Part shown: piece by piece, positions 1 to 9,028 of the stretch | Position numbering within the stretch: the first letter of the stretch is position 1 | Layout: each line of letters starts with the position of its first letter | Source: an uncultured Acetatifactor sp. | GTDB lineage: Bacteria > Bacillota > Clostridia > Lachnospirales > Lachnospiraceae | Direction of reading: 5' to 3' | DNA length: 64,000 bases | NCBI GenBank assembly: GCA_947594835.1 | Contig: CANQEH010000003.1 | Span: 62,001 to 126,000, forward strand | Program-made: the position numbers and the translations under genes | Notes under the pieces: generated by a model | Told to the model about the DNA's origin: nothing | Database searches by the model: none | What the model saw: the letters and a program-made list of their open reading frames with translations, nothing else

Positions 1-865
1 CAATAAACTCTGCCATATCCTCAAGGCCCAGCTTCTGCGCCAGCTGTCTGTACCGGGGAAGCTCCGGCCCGTCGCCCACAAGCAGCATTTTAAATTCCTT
101 TCCTGTGAGCCCCCGGGCCAGGGCCAGGCTCTCCAGCAAAAACGCCACATTCTTCTCATGGCTCATCCGGGAGACGGTCAGAAAGAGCGTCTTTCCCACA
201 GCGCCGTACTTTTCCCGCAGCGCCCGCTTTTTCTCCTCATCCGCTTCAAACTGCTCCCCGGACAGCCCTGTGGGCAGGACGCCCACCCGGTCTTTTGGGA
301 TGCGCAGAACCTGATTCAGATACCGCTCCATGCCCGCCGTGGGGGCAAACACAAAGTCGCAGGATTTCAAAAAGGTGCGCAGGTAGGCGGGCAGCAGCTT
401 TTCCTTCAAAAGATGCAGGCAGTCCCCGGAGAGCCGCGCCGCTCTTTTTCCCTCTCCCCGGGCCATTCGCTCCAGGGCCGCCACGCCCTTTCCATAGCTC
501 AAATACTGCTCATAGCGGGTATGGTAGGTAAACACCAGCGGGATGTCGTACTTTTTTGACAGATAGGCCGCCGTCCTGCCGATGAGCACGGGATGGTGGA
601 CGTGGATCAGGTCAAAGGAGCGCCGCTTAAACTCCCGCTCGATCCGCCAGTCCAGGGGATTGGGCAGAACGATCCCGCCGATAAAGCGCTGGGTGAGCGC
701 AGCGTAGCGGAACACGTCTTCCTCCGTTTCCTGACGGTCGTAGGTGGGCGCAAACACGGTGACGGAATGTCCCAGGGCTCTCAGCCCCTGCGCCAGCCGC
801 TCAATGGAGATGGGCACGCCTCCCACAAAGGGTTTGTAGTTGTTTGTCATAAGCGCTATGTTCAT
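1..865 (-). CDS. GT4 family glycosyltransferase (3' end cut by window)
   Basis: This gene is missing from the ORF track because its stop lies outside the window. Reading back from the ATG at 865 gives an open frame of about 288 residues. It starts MNIALMTNNYKPFVGG, the Gly-rich N-terminal loop of GT-B glycosyltransferases, and continues with LIHVHHPVLIG and a TVSRMSHEKN segment that opens the C-terminal nucleotide-sugar domain. Family knowledge: GT4 enzymes with this layout include diacylglycerol glucosyltransferases and mannosyltransferases that act at the inner membrane face. The acceptor cannot be read from the sequence. An AGAGGAAA ribosome site precedes the start. The gene lies 23 bases downstream of the DedA gene on the same strand, so the two probably form a membrane or envelope lipid operon. 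Confidence 0.85.
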   Translation of the reverse strand, partial: MNIALMTNNYKPFVGGVPISIERLAQGLRALGHSVTVFAPTYDRQETEEDVFRYAALTQRFIGGIVLPNPLDWRIEREFKRRSFDLIHVHHPVLIGRTAAYLSKKYDIPLVFTYHTRYEQYLSYGKGVAALERMARGEGKRAARLSGDCLHLLKEKLLPAYLRTFLKSCDFVFAPTAGMERYLNQVLRIPKDRVGVLPTGLSGEQFEADEEKKRALREKYGAVGKTLFLTVSRMSHEKNVAFLLESLALARGLTGKEFKMLLVGDGPELPRYRQLAQKLGLEDMAEFI

Positions 866-888
866 GGCAATTTTCCTCTTTTGTCCTT

Positions 889-1404
889 TCATCCTGCCCC
901 CAGCAGGGCAAACACCCGGTCTCCCATCAGATATCCGGCTCCCACAAACACCAGGTTCCACAAAAAGATCCCCAGGGCAGAGCTTATGATATAAGACCGG
1001 AGCGGCATTTTCAGCACGCCCGCGGGAATGGACACCAGGGTGCGCACCATGGGCAGGAGCTTTGCGCAGAAAACGCCAAGGGCCCCTTTCTCCTGCACCC
1101 AGGCCATATTTTTTTCTACGCCCTGGCGGTGTCTGGGAAACCGTTTCAGGTAGGCCCCCAGGAACAGTTCCCCGCCGTGGAAGCCCAGGGCATACAGCGC
1201 CAGGCTGCCTAAAAGCCCCGCCGCCACCGTCAAAAGCATCACCGCCAGAAAGCTGATGTTTCCTCTGGCCGCCATCACCCCGGACAGGGGCATGATGACG
1301 CCTGCAGGAAATCCGGGCAGGTTTAAGTATTCCAACAGGACGATGGCGAAAATGGCGATGGCGCCGTATCGGGTGAAGCAGGAGGTCAGGGTTGTTATGT
1401 CCAT
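889..1404 (-). CDS. DedA/VTT-domain membrane protein
   Basis: A 171-residue hydrophobic protein of the DedA (SNARE-associated, VTT) family. It shows the family pattern: an N-terminal reentrant-type segment with EYLNLPGFPAG, long hydrophobic stretches, then a KLLPMVRTLVSIPAG motif that resembles the conserved F.RF.P..R...AG signature, with Lys in place of the usual Arg. Family knowledge: DedA proteins are inner-membrane flippases or transport-like proteins linked to undecaprenyl phosphate or phospholipid recycling. It is slightly short for the family (about 200 residues) but has no obvious truncation. It is followed at once by the glycosyltransferase, which fits a shared envelope role. The start at 1404 is taken from the ORF; the upstream AAAGG is rather distant. 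Confidence 0.85.
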   Translation of the reverse strand: MDITTLTSCFTRYGAIAIFAIVLLEYLNLPGFPAGVIMPLSGVMAARGNISFLAVMLLTVAAGLLGSLALYALGFHGGELFLGAYLKRFPRHRQGVEKNMAWVQEKGALGVFCAKLLPMVRTLVSIPAGVLKMPLRSYIISSALGIFLWNLVFVGAGYLMGDRVFALLGAG

Positions 1405-1699
1405 GGTCGGGGGTGCCTTTCTTTTAGTTTTTGTTTCTTGAAAAGGAGTATAACCATAAAATCAAAAGGGAAGGTACAGATAAATCAAAAGATTTTTGAA
1501 AGAAAGGGGAAAGAAAAGTAAAACTGGGGGCGCAGGCTTCGCTTCGCTGGCCTGCGAGGGAGGCGAAAGTTGGGAGTTTTTGCGGGGGAGGATTGGAAGG
1601 ATGGAGACGCAGGCTTCGCTTCGCTGGCCTGCGGGGGAGGAAAGTTACGGCAGAGTACGCCGGGAGAAAAGGAATCTCCCGGCGGTCGCTTTGCTCCTC
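1405..1699. other. non-coding region with repeated hairpins between dedA and ilvC
   Basis: I see no convincing gene here. ORFs called in several frames are interrupted by self-complementary repeats. The region holds two exact copies of a 26-base hairpin unit (1531-1556 and 1608-1633) and a third hairpin with 10-base arms (1658-1667 and 1675-1684). The purine-rich plus strand (GGGGGAGG-type runs) differs from the neighbouring genes. Confidence 0.6.
1531..1633. repeat. two copies of a 26-base hairpin repeat
   Basis: The unit CGCAGGC-TTCGCTTCGCTG-GCCTGCG appears identically at 1531-1556 and 1608-1633. Each copy has perfect 7-base inverted arms around a 12-base loop that itself contains the direct repeat TTCGC TTCGC. 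The copies are 77 bases apart. Confidence 0.75.
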
Positions 1700-1764
1700 A
1701 AGGTGAAACAAGAAGCGCCCCTCATTCAAGCAAGCTTGATGAGGGGCGCTTCTTGTTTCACCTT
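1700..1764 (-). terminator. bidirectional terminator after ilvC
   Basis: A perfect 26-base inverted repeat (1700-1725 and 1739-1764) with an inner 4-base stem and a CAAG loop. The outer flanks read AAACAAGAAG and CTTCTTGTTT, so a U-rich tract follows the GC-rich core on either strand. It sits 16 bases past the ilvC stop and probably ends the metH-ilv operon. Confidence 0.8.
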
Positions 1765-1780
1765 GACTCTGCCTGATCCG

Positions 1781-2848
<1,068 letters not shown>

Positions 2849-2869
2849 TCATGCGGGATTTCACGCCGG

Positions 2870-3370
2870 TTAATCGATAAACGTGATATTCTCCGTGCCC
2901 CTGCCCAGACCGGCGATGCCGGTTCTGGCCAGTTCCAGAATCTCATAGCCCTCCAACAGGCTGATGAAGGCGTCCAGCTTCTGCTGGTTGCCGGTGAGCT
3001 CGATCATCAGGCTCTCCGGGGCCACGTCGATGATCTTGGCCCGGAAGATATCCGCCACTGCGATCACGCTCTGGCGCTGCTCTGCCACCGCCCGCACCTT
3101 CACCATGATCAGTTCCCGGTACACGCTCTCCTCCGGCTTTAACTCCTTGATGTCCCGCACGTCCACCAGCTTGGCCAGCTGTTTCTCGATCTGCTCTAAG
3201 ATCTCGTCCGCGCCGGAGGCCACAATGGTGATGCGGGTAAAGCGCACGTCCGCCGTCACCCCTGCGGTGATGCTCTCGATGTTGTAGCCCCGCCTGGAAA
3301 ACAGGCCGGTGATCCGGCTCAACACGCCGGAAGTATTGTTGACAAGCAGCTGAAATACCCGTTTGTGCAT
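2870..3370 (-). CDS. ilvN: acetolactate synthase small (regulatory) subunit
   Basis: A 166-residue ACT-domain subunit that activates the large subunit and gives it valine sensitivity. The N-terminal ACT domain (MHKRVFQLLVNNTSGVLSRI, then GLFSRRGYNIESI) is the classic IlvN/IlvH signature, followed by the C-terminal ACT-like half with ELTGNQQKLDAFI. The start at 3370 (MHKRVF) is preferred over 3388 because AAGGGGG lies just upstream. It sits between a second, divergent ACT subunit and ilvC on the same strand. Confidence 0.93.
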   Translation of the reverse strand: MHKRVFQLLVNNTSGVLSRITGLFSRRGYNIESITAGVTADVRFTRITIVASGADEILEQIEKQLAKLVDVRDIKELKPEESVYRELIMVKVRAVAEQRQSVIAVADIFRAKIIDVAPESLMIELTGNQQKLDAFISLLEGYEILELARTGIAGLGRGTENITFID

Positions 3371-3472
3371 CTGATGCCCCCTTTTCATCCACTGCGGTGA
3401 AAATATTTTTCTATCTGATTCATAAATATAGCAACTTCTCCCGGGAATGTCAACCGTCCCGGACGGCGCAGA

Positions 3473-3967
3473 CTATCCCTCGTCGTTTTCGCTGCACTTT
3501 GACAGCGCCAGGGTGCCTGTGCGGGCCACTTCCGCAATGCTGATGGAACGCAGCAGCTCGATCAGCAGCTTAACCCGCTCCGGGGTGTCGCAGATCTGGA
3601 GCATCATGAAGTGCTTCGACATATCCACCACCTGGGCCTGCATGATCTCGCTAAGCTCCATGATCTCCCGGCGGTTATTCCGATTGTACTTTACCTTGAT
3701 CAGCATCAGTTCCCTGGTGATGCACTGGCTCTCGGAAAAAGTCTTCACCTTGATGACATCCAGCTTCTTATTCAACTGTTTTTCGATCTGCTCGATGGTG
3801 CGCTCGTCGCCGCTGCTGACAATGGTCATGCAGGAGGTGGCGGCATCGTCCGTCTCTCCCACCGCCAGGCTCTCGATATTGAAACACCTTCTGGAAAACA
3901 GCCCCGCCACCTTGCAGAGCACGCCGGAACGGTTCTCCACCAGCACAGAATAGATTCTCTTTTTCAC
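3473..3967 (-). CDS. second ACT-domain acetolactate synthase small subunit
   Basis: A 164-residue protein that begins at a GTG (VKKRIYSVLVENRSGV) six bases after AGGGGG. The track start at 4054 would overlap ilvB and adds 29 residues unlike the family. The N-terminal ACT domain keeps the RSGVL.KVAGLFSRR..NIESL pattern. The second half (REIMELSEIMQAQVVDMS and so on) is much more diverged from IlvN next door, so this is a paralogue and not a fresh duplication. It probably partners the upstream ilvB product, while ilvN may serve the second large subunit at the right edge of the window; that pairing is inference. Confidence 0.85.
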   Translation of the reverse strand: MKKRIYSVLVENRSGVLCKVAGLFSRRCFNIESLAVGETDDAATSCMTIVSSGDERTIEQIEKQLNKKLDVIKVKTFSESQCITRELMLIKVKYNRNNRREIMELSEIMQAQVVDMSKHFMMLQICDTPERVKLLIELLRSISIAEVARTGTLALSKCSENDEG

Positions 3968-4023
3968 ACTGATACCCCCTGTGCGCTCCCGCGCACATTC
4001 TGTCCTCTTTGCCGCGCCCTGCC

Positions 4024-5637
4024 TTACACCAGATCCATGGGATCGATGAGGCATTCCAACAGCATGGCCTCGTCCTTTTGTAAGAACGCCTGGATCGTCT
4101 CATCGCAGCGCTCCATGTTCTCCAGCCTGAGAAACGGGATGCCGTAAGCGGCGGCAAGCTTCTCCAGGTCCGGGCTGCCGGAGAGATCCACCACGGAATA
4201 GTGATCCTTGTAGGTGAAGTGCTGATATTGGCGCACCATGCCCAGACAGTTGTTTTTCAGCACCACGATCTTTACGGGAATGTGATGCTGGCACATGGTG
4301 GCAAGCTCCATCATGGACATCTGAAAGGAGCCGTCCCCGCAGACCGCCACCACCTGGCGTTTTGGCTGGGCTGCCTTCACACCCATGGCCGCCGGAATGG
4401 AATAGCCCATGGTGCCCATCCCGCCGCTGGTCATAAAGCGCCCTTTTTTCACCTTCGCATAGGCGCAGGACCAGATCTGGTTCTGTCCCACATCCGCCAC
4501 ATACACCCCGTCCTCTTCCATCCTGTCGGTGAGCTTTGCGATAAATGCCGCCGGATCCACATAGGCAGGGTCTGGCCTGCGCTTTCTCCTCATGGTCTCC
4601 CGGTAGCCGTCCAGCACCTGCAGCCACTCCTCAGAATGGCAGACGCACTCCTCCTTGTCCAGATCCTCAAAGATATGCTTCGCGTCGCCCACCAGAGGAA
4701 TAGTAGGCCCTGCGTTCTTCCCGATCTCCGCCGGGTCTACGTCGATGTGCACCAGCACCTTATCCTTTGTGATCAGATCCGGCTGGTTCACGGCCCGGTC
4801 CGCCACCCTGGCGCCCACCATAATCAAGAGATCCGACTCGTTCATGGCGCGGTTTGCGTAGGCCTCCCCGTTATTGCCCACCATGCCGTAATACAGGGGA
4901 TGTTCCGTGGGCAGCACCCCTTTCCCCATCATGGTGCTCACCACGGGGATACGCCGCTTTTCCACAAAGGAAGCCAAAACCCCCTGGGCGTCGCTCAGCA
5001 GCACGCCGCCTCCCGCGCAGAGCAGGGGACGCCTGGCCCGCTCCAGCTCCTTTACCACCTTTTTGATCTGCACTGCATGACCCTTTACCGTGGGCTTGTA
5101 GGTGCGCAGGGACACCTCCTCGGGATAGCGGAATTTTGAGATGGGCCTGTTCTGCACGTCGATGGGCACGTCGATGAGCACCGGCCCCTTCCTGCCCGTG
5201 TTTGCGATGTGGAATGCCTCCTTAAAGATCCTGGGGATATCCTCCACATTCCGCACCAGATAGCTGTACTTGACGAAGGACTCCACCGCGCCGGTGATAT
5301 CCGCCTCCTGGAATACATCGCTGCCCAAAAGCTCGCTGTTGACCTGGCCCGTGATACAGATTAACGGTATGCTGTCCGCAAAGGCGGTGGCAATGCCGGT
5401 GATGACATTGGTAGCGCCGGGGCCGGAGGTCACGGCGCAGACCCCGGGCCTTCCCGTGATGCGGGACAGGCCGCTTGCCGCATGAGCCGCATTCTGCTCC
5501 GTGCGGATCAGGATCGTGCGGATATCCGATTCCAGAATACTGTTATAAAAGGGGCAGATGGCCACGCCGGGGTAGCCGAATACTGTGGTAACCCCCTCTG
5601 CCTCCAGGCATTTTATCATTGCGTCTGCACCGATCAT
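4024..5637 (-). CDS. ilvB: acetolactate synthase large subunit
   Basis: A 537-residue thiamine-diphosphate enzyme that condenses pyruvate with pyruvate or 2-oxobutyrate. The N-terminal PYR domain has the catalytic-Glu context RTEQNAAHAASGLSRITG and the GPGATN motif. The central FAD/transhydrogenase-like domain is followed by the PP domain with GDGSFQMSMMELAT and NNCLGMVRQYQ for ThDP-Mg binding. Its ATG overlaps the metH stop by four bases (ATGA), so translation is probably coupled. Two ACT subunits follow. A separate paralogue (62612 to the window end) shows this organism has at least two large subunits. Confidence 0.95.
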   Translation of the reverse strand: MIGADAMIKCLEAEGVTTVFGYPGVAICPFYNSILESDIRTILIRTEQNAAHAASGLSRITGRPGVCAVTSGPGATNVITGIATAFADSIPLICITGQVNSELLGSDVFQEADITGAVESFVKYSYLVRNVEDIPRIFKEAFHIANTGRKGPVLIDVPIDVQNRPISKFRYPEEVSLRTYKPTVKGHAVQIKKVVKELERARRPLLCAGGGVLLSDAQGVLASFVEKRRIPVVSTMMGKGVLPTEHPLYYGMVGNNGEAYANRAMNESDLLIMVGARVADRAVNQPDLITKDKVLVHIDVDPAEIGKNAGPTIPLVGDAKHIFEDLDKEECVCHSEEWLQVLDGYRETMRRKRRPDPAYVDPAAFIAKLTDRMEEDGVYVADVGQNQIWSCAYAKVKKGRFMTSGGMGTMGYSIPAAMGVKAAQPKRQVVAVCGDGSFQMSMMELATMCQHHIPVKIVVLKNNCLGMVRQYQHFTYKDHYSVVDLSGSPDLEKLAAAYGIPFLRLENMERCDETIQAFLQKDEAMLLECLIDPMDLV

Positions 5638-8165
5638 CTTTCTTCCCCTGCCTCCACTTTCTTTCCCACAAGCCTCTTTGCCACCCGCACGGCCTCCGCC
5701 GCGTCCCGGGAATATCCGTCTGCGCCGATCTCCTCCGCGTAATCCTGGGTGATGACGGCTCCCCCGATCATTACCTTCGCGGGCAGATTCTCCTTCCTGA
5801 CCAGCGCCACCACCTCCCGCATCCGCTGCATGGTGGTGGTCATTAACGCCGACAGGGCGATGATCCCGGCGCCCTTTTCCTTGGCCGTCTCCACGATGGT
5901 TTCCGCGGGCACATCCTTGCCCAGGTCGATCACCTCAAACCCGTAGTTCTTTAACATGAGGGCCACCAGGTTCTTTCCGATGTCATGGATGTCCCCCTCC
6001 ACAGTGGCGATGACCACCACAGGCATCTCCTGTTTTTCCGACTGCTGCGCCAGAAGGGGTTCCAGCACCTGGATGGCGTTTTTCATGGCCTCCGCGCTGC
6101 CGATGAGCTGGGGCAGGAAATACTTCCCCTGATCGAACCATTCCCCCACCCGGTTGATGGCAGGCAGCAGAACCAGATCCAAAAGCGCCTGGGGCTGTTC
6201 CCCAGCCTCCAGAGCCTCCCCGGTCAGGGCGGCGATGCCGTTTCTGTTTCCCTTAAGCACCGCCTGGTACAGAGCTTCCCTGCGGGGATTTCCCATGGGC
6301 TGACCGGCGCTTTCCTCCTGCTTTGGCGTTTTCCCTCCGGCTGCCTCTGCCCTTGCAGCCGTCCCGCCGTTTGCGGCCAGGGCCGCTTCCCGGGCCTGCC
6401 TGGCCTGGGAAGCCTGTTCCGCACAGGCGATGTAGCGCAGATCCGCCCCTTCCTTGGCCAGCAGAAGATCCGTCGCCATGGCACAGCACACCAGAAGCTC
6501 CTGGGAGGGATTGGCGATGGCCATGGTAAGGCCCTCCCGGATGGCCAGGGCCAAAAAGGCGGCGTTTACAAACCCCCGCTGGGGCATCCCGAAGGAGATG
6601 TTGGAGAGGCCGCAGATGGTAGCCAGCCCCTTCTCCCTGCAATAGCGGATGGTCTCCAGGGTCTCCAGTCCGGCGCGGCGGTTGGCGCCGATGGTGGCCA
6701 CCAGCCCGTCCACCACCACGTCCTCCTTCTCCAGCCCGCAGGCATACGCCCGGGCCAGGATCTTCTCTATGATTGCTTTCTTCTCCTCCAGATTTTCCGG
6801 CAGCCCCTGATCCGACAGGGGAAGCAGGATAAACATGGCGCCGTACTTTTTTGCCAAAGGGATCAGCTTCTCAAATTTCTCCTGCTCCAGGGAGATGGAA
6901 TTGATCAGCGCCCGGCCCGGATACCGGCGCAGCGCCGCCTCCAGCACCTCCACATGGCTGGAATCCAGGCAGAGGGGAAGGTTGGTGACTCCGCCCACCT
7001 CCTCGATGGCCTTTAACATCATCTCCTTTTCGTCGATGCCGCTCATCCCCATATTGACGTCCAGCACCTGGGCGCCGCACTGCTCCTGCTCCTGGGCAAA
7101 CTGCAGCACCATGTCCATAGAGCCTTCCCGCAGCTGCTGCTGGAGCTGTTTCTTGCCGGTTGGATTGATGCGCTCCCCCACCAGAAAGAAGCCGTCCTGT
7201 AAGCCAAAGCGCAGCGTCTTGCGCTCGGAGGCCAGAACCCGGACGCCCTCCGGCCTGCGGGAGGCAGACTGTCCGATCTGCCTGCCGAAACGCTCCCTGA
7301 TCTTTTGGATGAACTCCGGCGTGGTGCCGCAGCAGCCGCCTAAGATCACAGCCCCCGCCTCCGTCAGCTGGCCCATCTCCTCCGCAAAGGTGTGGGCGTC
7401 CATGTCGTAGCAGGTCATCCCCCGGGCGTCCAGATAGGGAAGCCCGGCGTTTGGTTTGGCCACGATGGGGATCCGCCTTGCCGCCCCGGCCATGGCCTCC
7501 ACGGCCTGCCGCATCTTAGCCGGCCCGGTGGAACAGTTGACTCCCACGGCGCAGGCCCCAAGGCTTTCCAGCACCACCGCCGCAGTGGCGGCGTCCGTGC
7601 CGTAGAGCGTCCGCCCGTCCTCCTCGAAGGTGAGCGTCACCATCACCGGGAGGCTGCTGACCTCCTTCGCCGCAATCAGCGCGGCCCTGGCCTCCCCCAG
7701 GCTCATCATGGTCTCCACCGCCAAAAGATCGACGCCTGCCCTCTCCAGGGCCCGTATCTGCTCCTTGTAGACGTCGATCAGGTCTTCCAGCTCCAGATCC
7801 CCTATGGGCTTCAGCTGCCTGCCCGTCATGGTCAGATCCCCGGCCACATAGACCCGCCGCCCTGCCGCAGAGGCCGCCGCCTGTTTCGAGAGAGCCACCA
7901 GGGCACTTATCATCTCCTCCATGCGGTCTTCCAGCCCGTATTCCGCCAGCTTGATCCTGTTTGCCGTAAAGGTAGGGGCATACAGGATGTCCGTGCCCGC
8001 CTGCACATAGCCCTCCTGCAGGGCAAGGAGCGCCTCCGGATGCTCCAGGATCCACTGCTCGGGGCAGACCCCCGAGGGCATCCCGGCCAGCACCAGATTG
8101 GAACCTGTCGCCCCGTCCAAATACAGATATTCCTTTGTGCGCTCTAAAAATTCTTCCCGGGTCAT
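5634..8165 (-). CDS. metH: cobalamin-dependent methionine synthase (no activation domain)
   Basis: Transfers methyl groups from methyltetrahydrofolate to homocysteine through cobalamin. Domains in order: homocysteine-binding barrel (about 1-300) with zinc ligands in GVNCSTGP and GGCCGTTPEF; pterin-binding barrel (about 310-570) with the FFLVGERINPTGKK entry; an Ala/Gly/Glu-rich linker with AALAANGGTAARAEAAGG; then the cobalamin cap and the B12 domain with DIHDIGKN, whose His is the lower axial ligand. The 843 residues end with the B12 domain, so the AdoMet/flavodoxin reactivation domain of E. coli MetH (about 1,230 residues) is absent, as is common in Firmicutes. GGAGGG precedes the ATG. It is first in the ilv operon, an uncommon partner. 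Confidence 0.95.
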   Translation of the reverse strand: MTREEFLERTKEYLYLDGATGSNLVLAGMPSGVCPEQWILEHPEALLALQEGYVQAGTDILYAPTFTANRIKLAEYGLEDRMEEMISALVALSKQAAASAAGRRVYVAGDLTMTGRQLKPIGDLELEDLIDVYKEQIRALERAGVDLLAVETMMSLGEARAALIAAKEVSSLPVMVTLTFEEDGRTLYGTDAATAAVVLESLGACAVGVNCSTGPAKMRQAVEAMAGAARRIPIVAKPNAGLPYLDARGMTCYDMDAHTFAEEMGQLTEAGAVILGGCCGTTPEFIQKIRERFGRQIGQSASRRPEGVRVLASERKTLRFGLQDGFFLVGERINPTGKKQLQQQLREGSMDMVLQFAQEQEQCGAQVLDVNMGMSGIDEKEMMLKAIEEVGGVTNLPLCLDSSHVEVLEAALRRYPGRALINSISLEQEKFEKLIPLAKKYGAMFILLPLSDQGLPENLEEKKAIIEKILARAYACGLEKEDVVVDGLVATIGANRRAGLETLETIRYCREKGLATICGLSNISFGMPQRGFVNAAFLALAIREGLTMAIANPSQELLVCCAMATDLLLAKEGADLRYIACAEQASQARQAREAALAANGGTAARAEAAGGKTPKQEESAGQPMGNPRREALYQAVLKGNRNGIAALTGEALEAGEQPQALLDLVLLPAINRVGEWFDQGKYFLPQLIGSAEAMKNAIQVLEPLLAQQSEKQEMPVVVIATVEGDIHDIGKNLVALMLKNYGFEVIDLGKDVPAETIVETAKEKGAGIIALSALMTTTMQRMREVVALVRKENLPAKVMIGGAVITQDYAEEIGADGYSRDAAEAVRVAKRLVGKKVEAGEER

Positions 8166-8215
8166 CGGCCCTGTCCCTCCAAGCTGGCGCAGCGGTTCCG
8201 CCCAATTGTTTACAT

Positions 8216-8245
8216 AACATCATACCACAGACTTGTTTTGGTCGT
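8216..8245 (-). promoter_or_regulatory. probable metH promoter
   Basis: On the minus strand a TATGAT -10 is preceded, 17 bases upstream, by the weak -35 TTACGA. No riboswitch-like aptamer is evident in the short leader before metH. Confidence 0.35.
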
Positions 8246-8352
8246 AAAGGGGCGGTTTTAACCTTTTCCTGGAAAGTAGTTGCGAAATTGCTCAAATTGT
8301 GTTACATTTTTAATATATTGCAGTTTATCGATATTTATTGGAGGGAAAACAA

Positions 8353-8829
8353 TTGAATCAGAAAATCCGCGTGCTTCTGGCGGCAGGGCTTTCCTCTATC
8401 CTGCTGGCCGCCTGCGGGGAAGACCCTGCAGCGGCACAGTTTCAGCAGAGCATGGATGCGTTCTGCACGAAGATTTCCGAAATAGATACTTCCATCAACA
8501 GCATTGACGCTCAGTCAGACAACGCTCCCTCAGAGCTCCTCTCCTATCTGGATCAGCTGGATGAAGCGTTCCAGACATTCGGCAGCTTAGATTTCCCGGA
8601 AGACTTCAACTATCTGGAGGAAATTGCAGACGAATCCAGCGCCTACATGACGGAGGCTGTGGCCAATTTTCACACCGCCTACGGCGGCGGTTCCTACGAC
8701 GAGTACACAGCCGCCTACGCCAAACAGTGCTACTCCCGGGCTTACAAGAGAGTCCAGATCATCATCACCTTCCTCCACGGGGAGACGCCGGACGACGCCG
8801 ATCTGACCATCGAGTACCAGGAACAATAA
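8353..8829 (+). CDS. small lipoprotein of unknown function
   Basis: I do not recognise the family. A type II signal peptide (charged NQKIR, hydrophobic core, lipobox LLAAC) predicts an outer-leaflet-anchored lipoprotein of about 158 residues. The mature part is acidic and helical, with no recognisable motif. A TTG start at 8353 is favoured: GGAGGG at 8340-8345 sits seven bases upstream, whereas the track start at 8338 overlaps that site. The gene stands alone, between divergent metH and the convergent chemotaxis receptor, and is followed by a repeat-rich stretch and a shared terminator. The cysteines outside the lipobox are few. Confidence 0.75.
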   Translation: MNQKIRVLLAAGLSSILLAACGEDPAAAQFQQSMDAFCTKISEIDTSINSIDAQSDNAPSELLSYLDQLDEAFQTFGSLDFPEDFNYLEEIADESSAYMTEAVANFHTAYGGGSYDEYTAAYAKQCYSRAYKRVQIIITFLHGETPDDADLTIEYQEQ

Positions 8830-8852
8830 ATCCGAAACTTTATCAACGGAAA

Positions 8853-8940
8853 TCCATCAAATAACAGTCAAAATCAGACAACCATCAAAATCAAGCAGCG
8901 ATCAAATCACGATCAAATCAGTAACAGAGATCCGTCAAAA
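8853..8940. repeat. degenerate ATCAAA(A)TCA repeats
   Basis: Five to six imperfect copies of a short unit (CCATCAAAT, CAGTCAAAATCAG, CCATCAAAATCA, CGATCAAATCA twice, CCGTCAAAA) lie between the lipoprotein stop and its terminator. The spacing is 12-20 bases and there are no unique spacers of CRISPR type. Confidence 0.5.
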
Positions 8941-8943
8941 AAG

Positions 8944-8977
8944 AAAAGCGGCCCGGGAAATTCCGAACCGCTTTTTT
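8944..8977. terminator. bidirectional terminator between lipoprotein gene and mcp
   Basis: The stem AAAAGCGG / CCGCTTTTTT around a 16-base loop has a T-run on the plus side and a complementary A-run on the other, which suits the two converging genes. Confidence 0.75.
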
Positions 8978-9028
8978 CTTATGCTTTTTTGCTTATGTTT
9001 TTTACTTATGCCCTTTTTCTGTTCACGC

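Noticed and set aside
1424-1729. 101-residue minus-strand ORF (and plus-strand partners)
   Set aside because: It is built from the hairpin repeats and the terminator arm, with no ribosome site.
8166-8337. possible cobalamin or SAM riboswitch upstream of metH
   Set aside because: The leader is short and I see no conserved aptamer core or anti-terminator.
8853-8940. CRISPR-like array
   Set aside because: The repeats are short, imperfect and not separated by uniform unique spacers; no cas genes are present.
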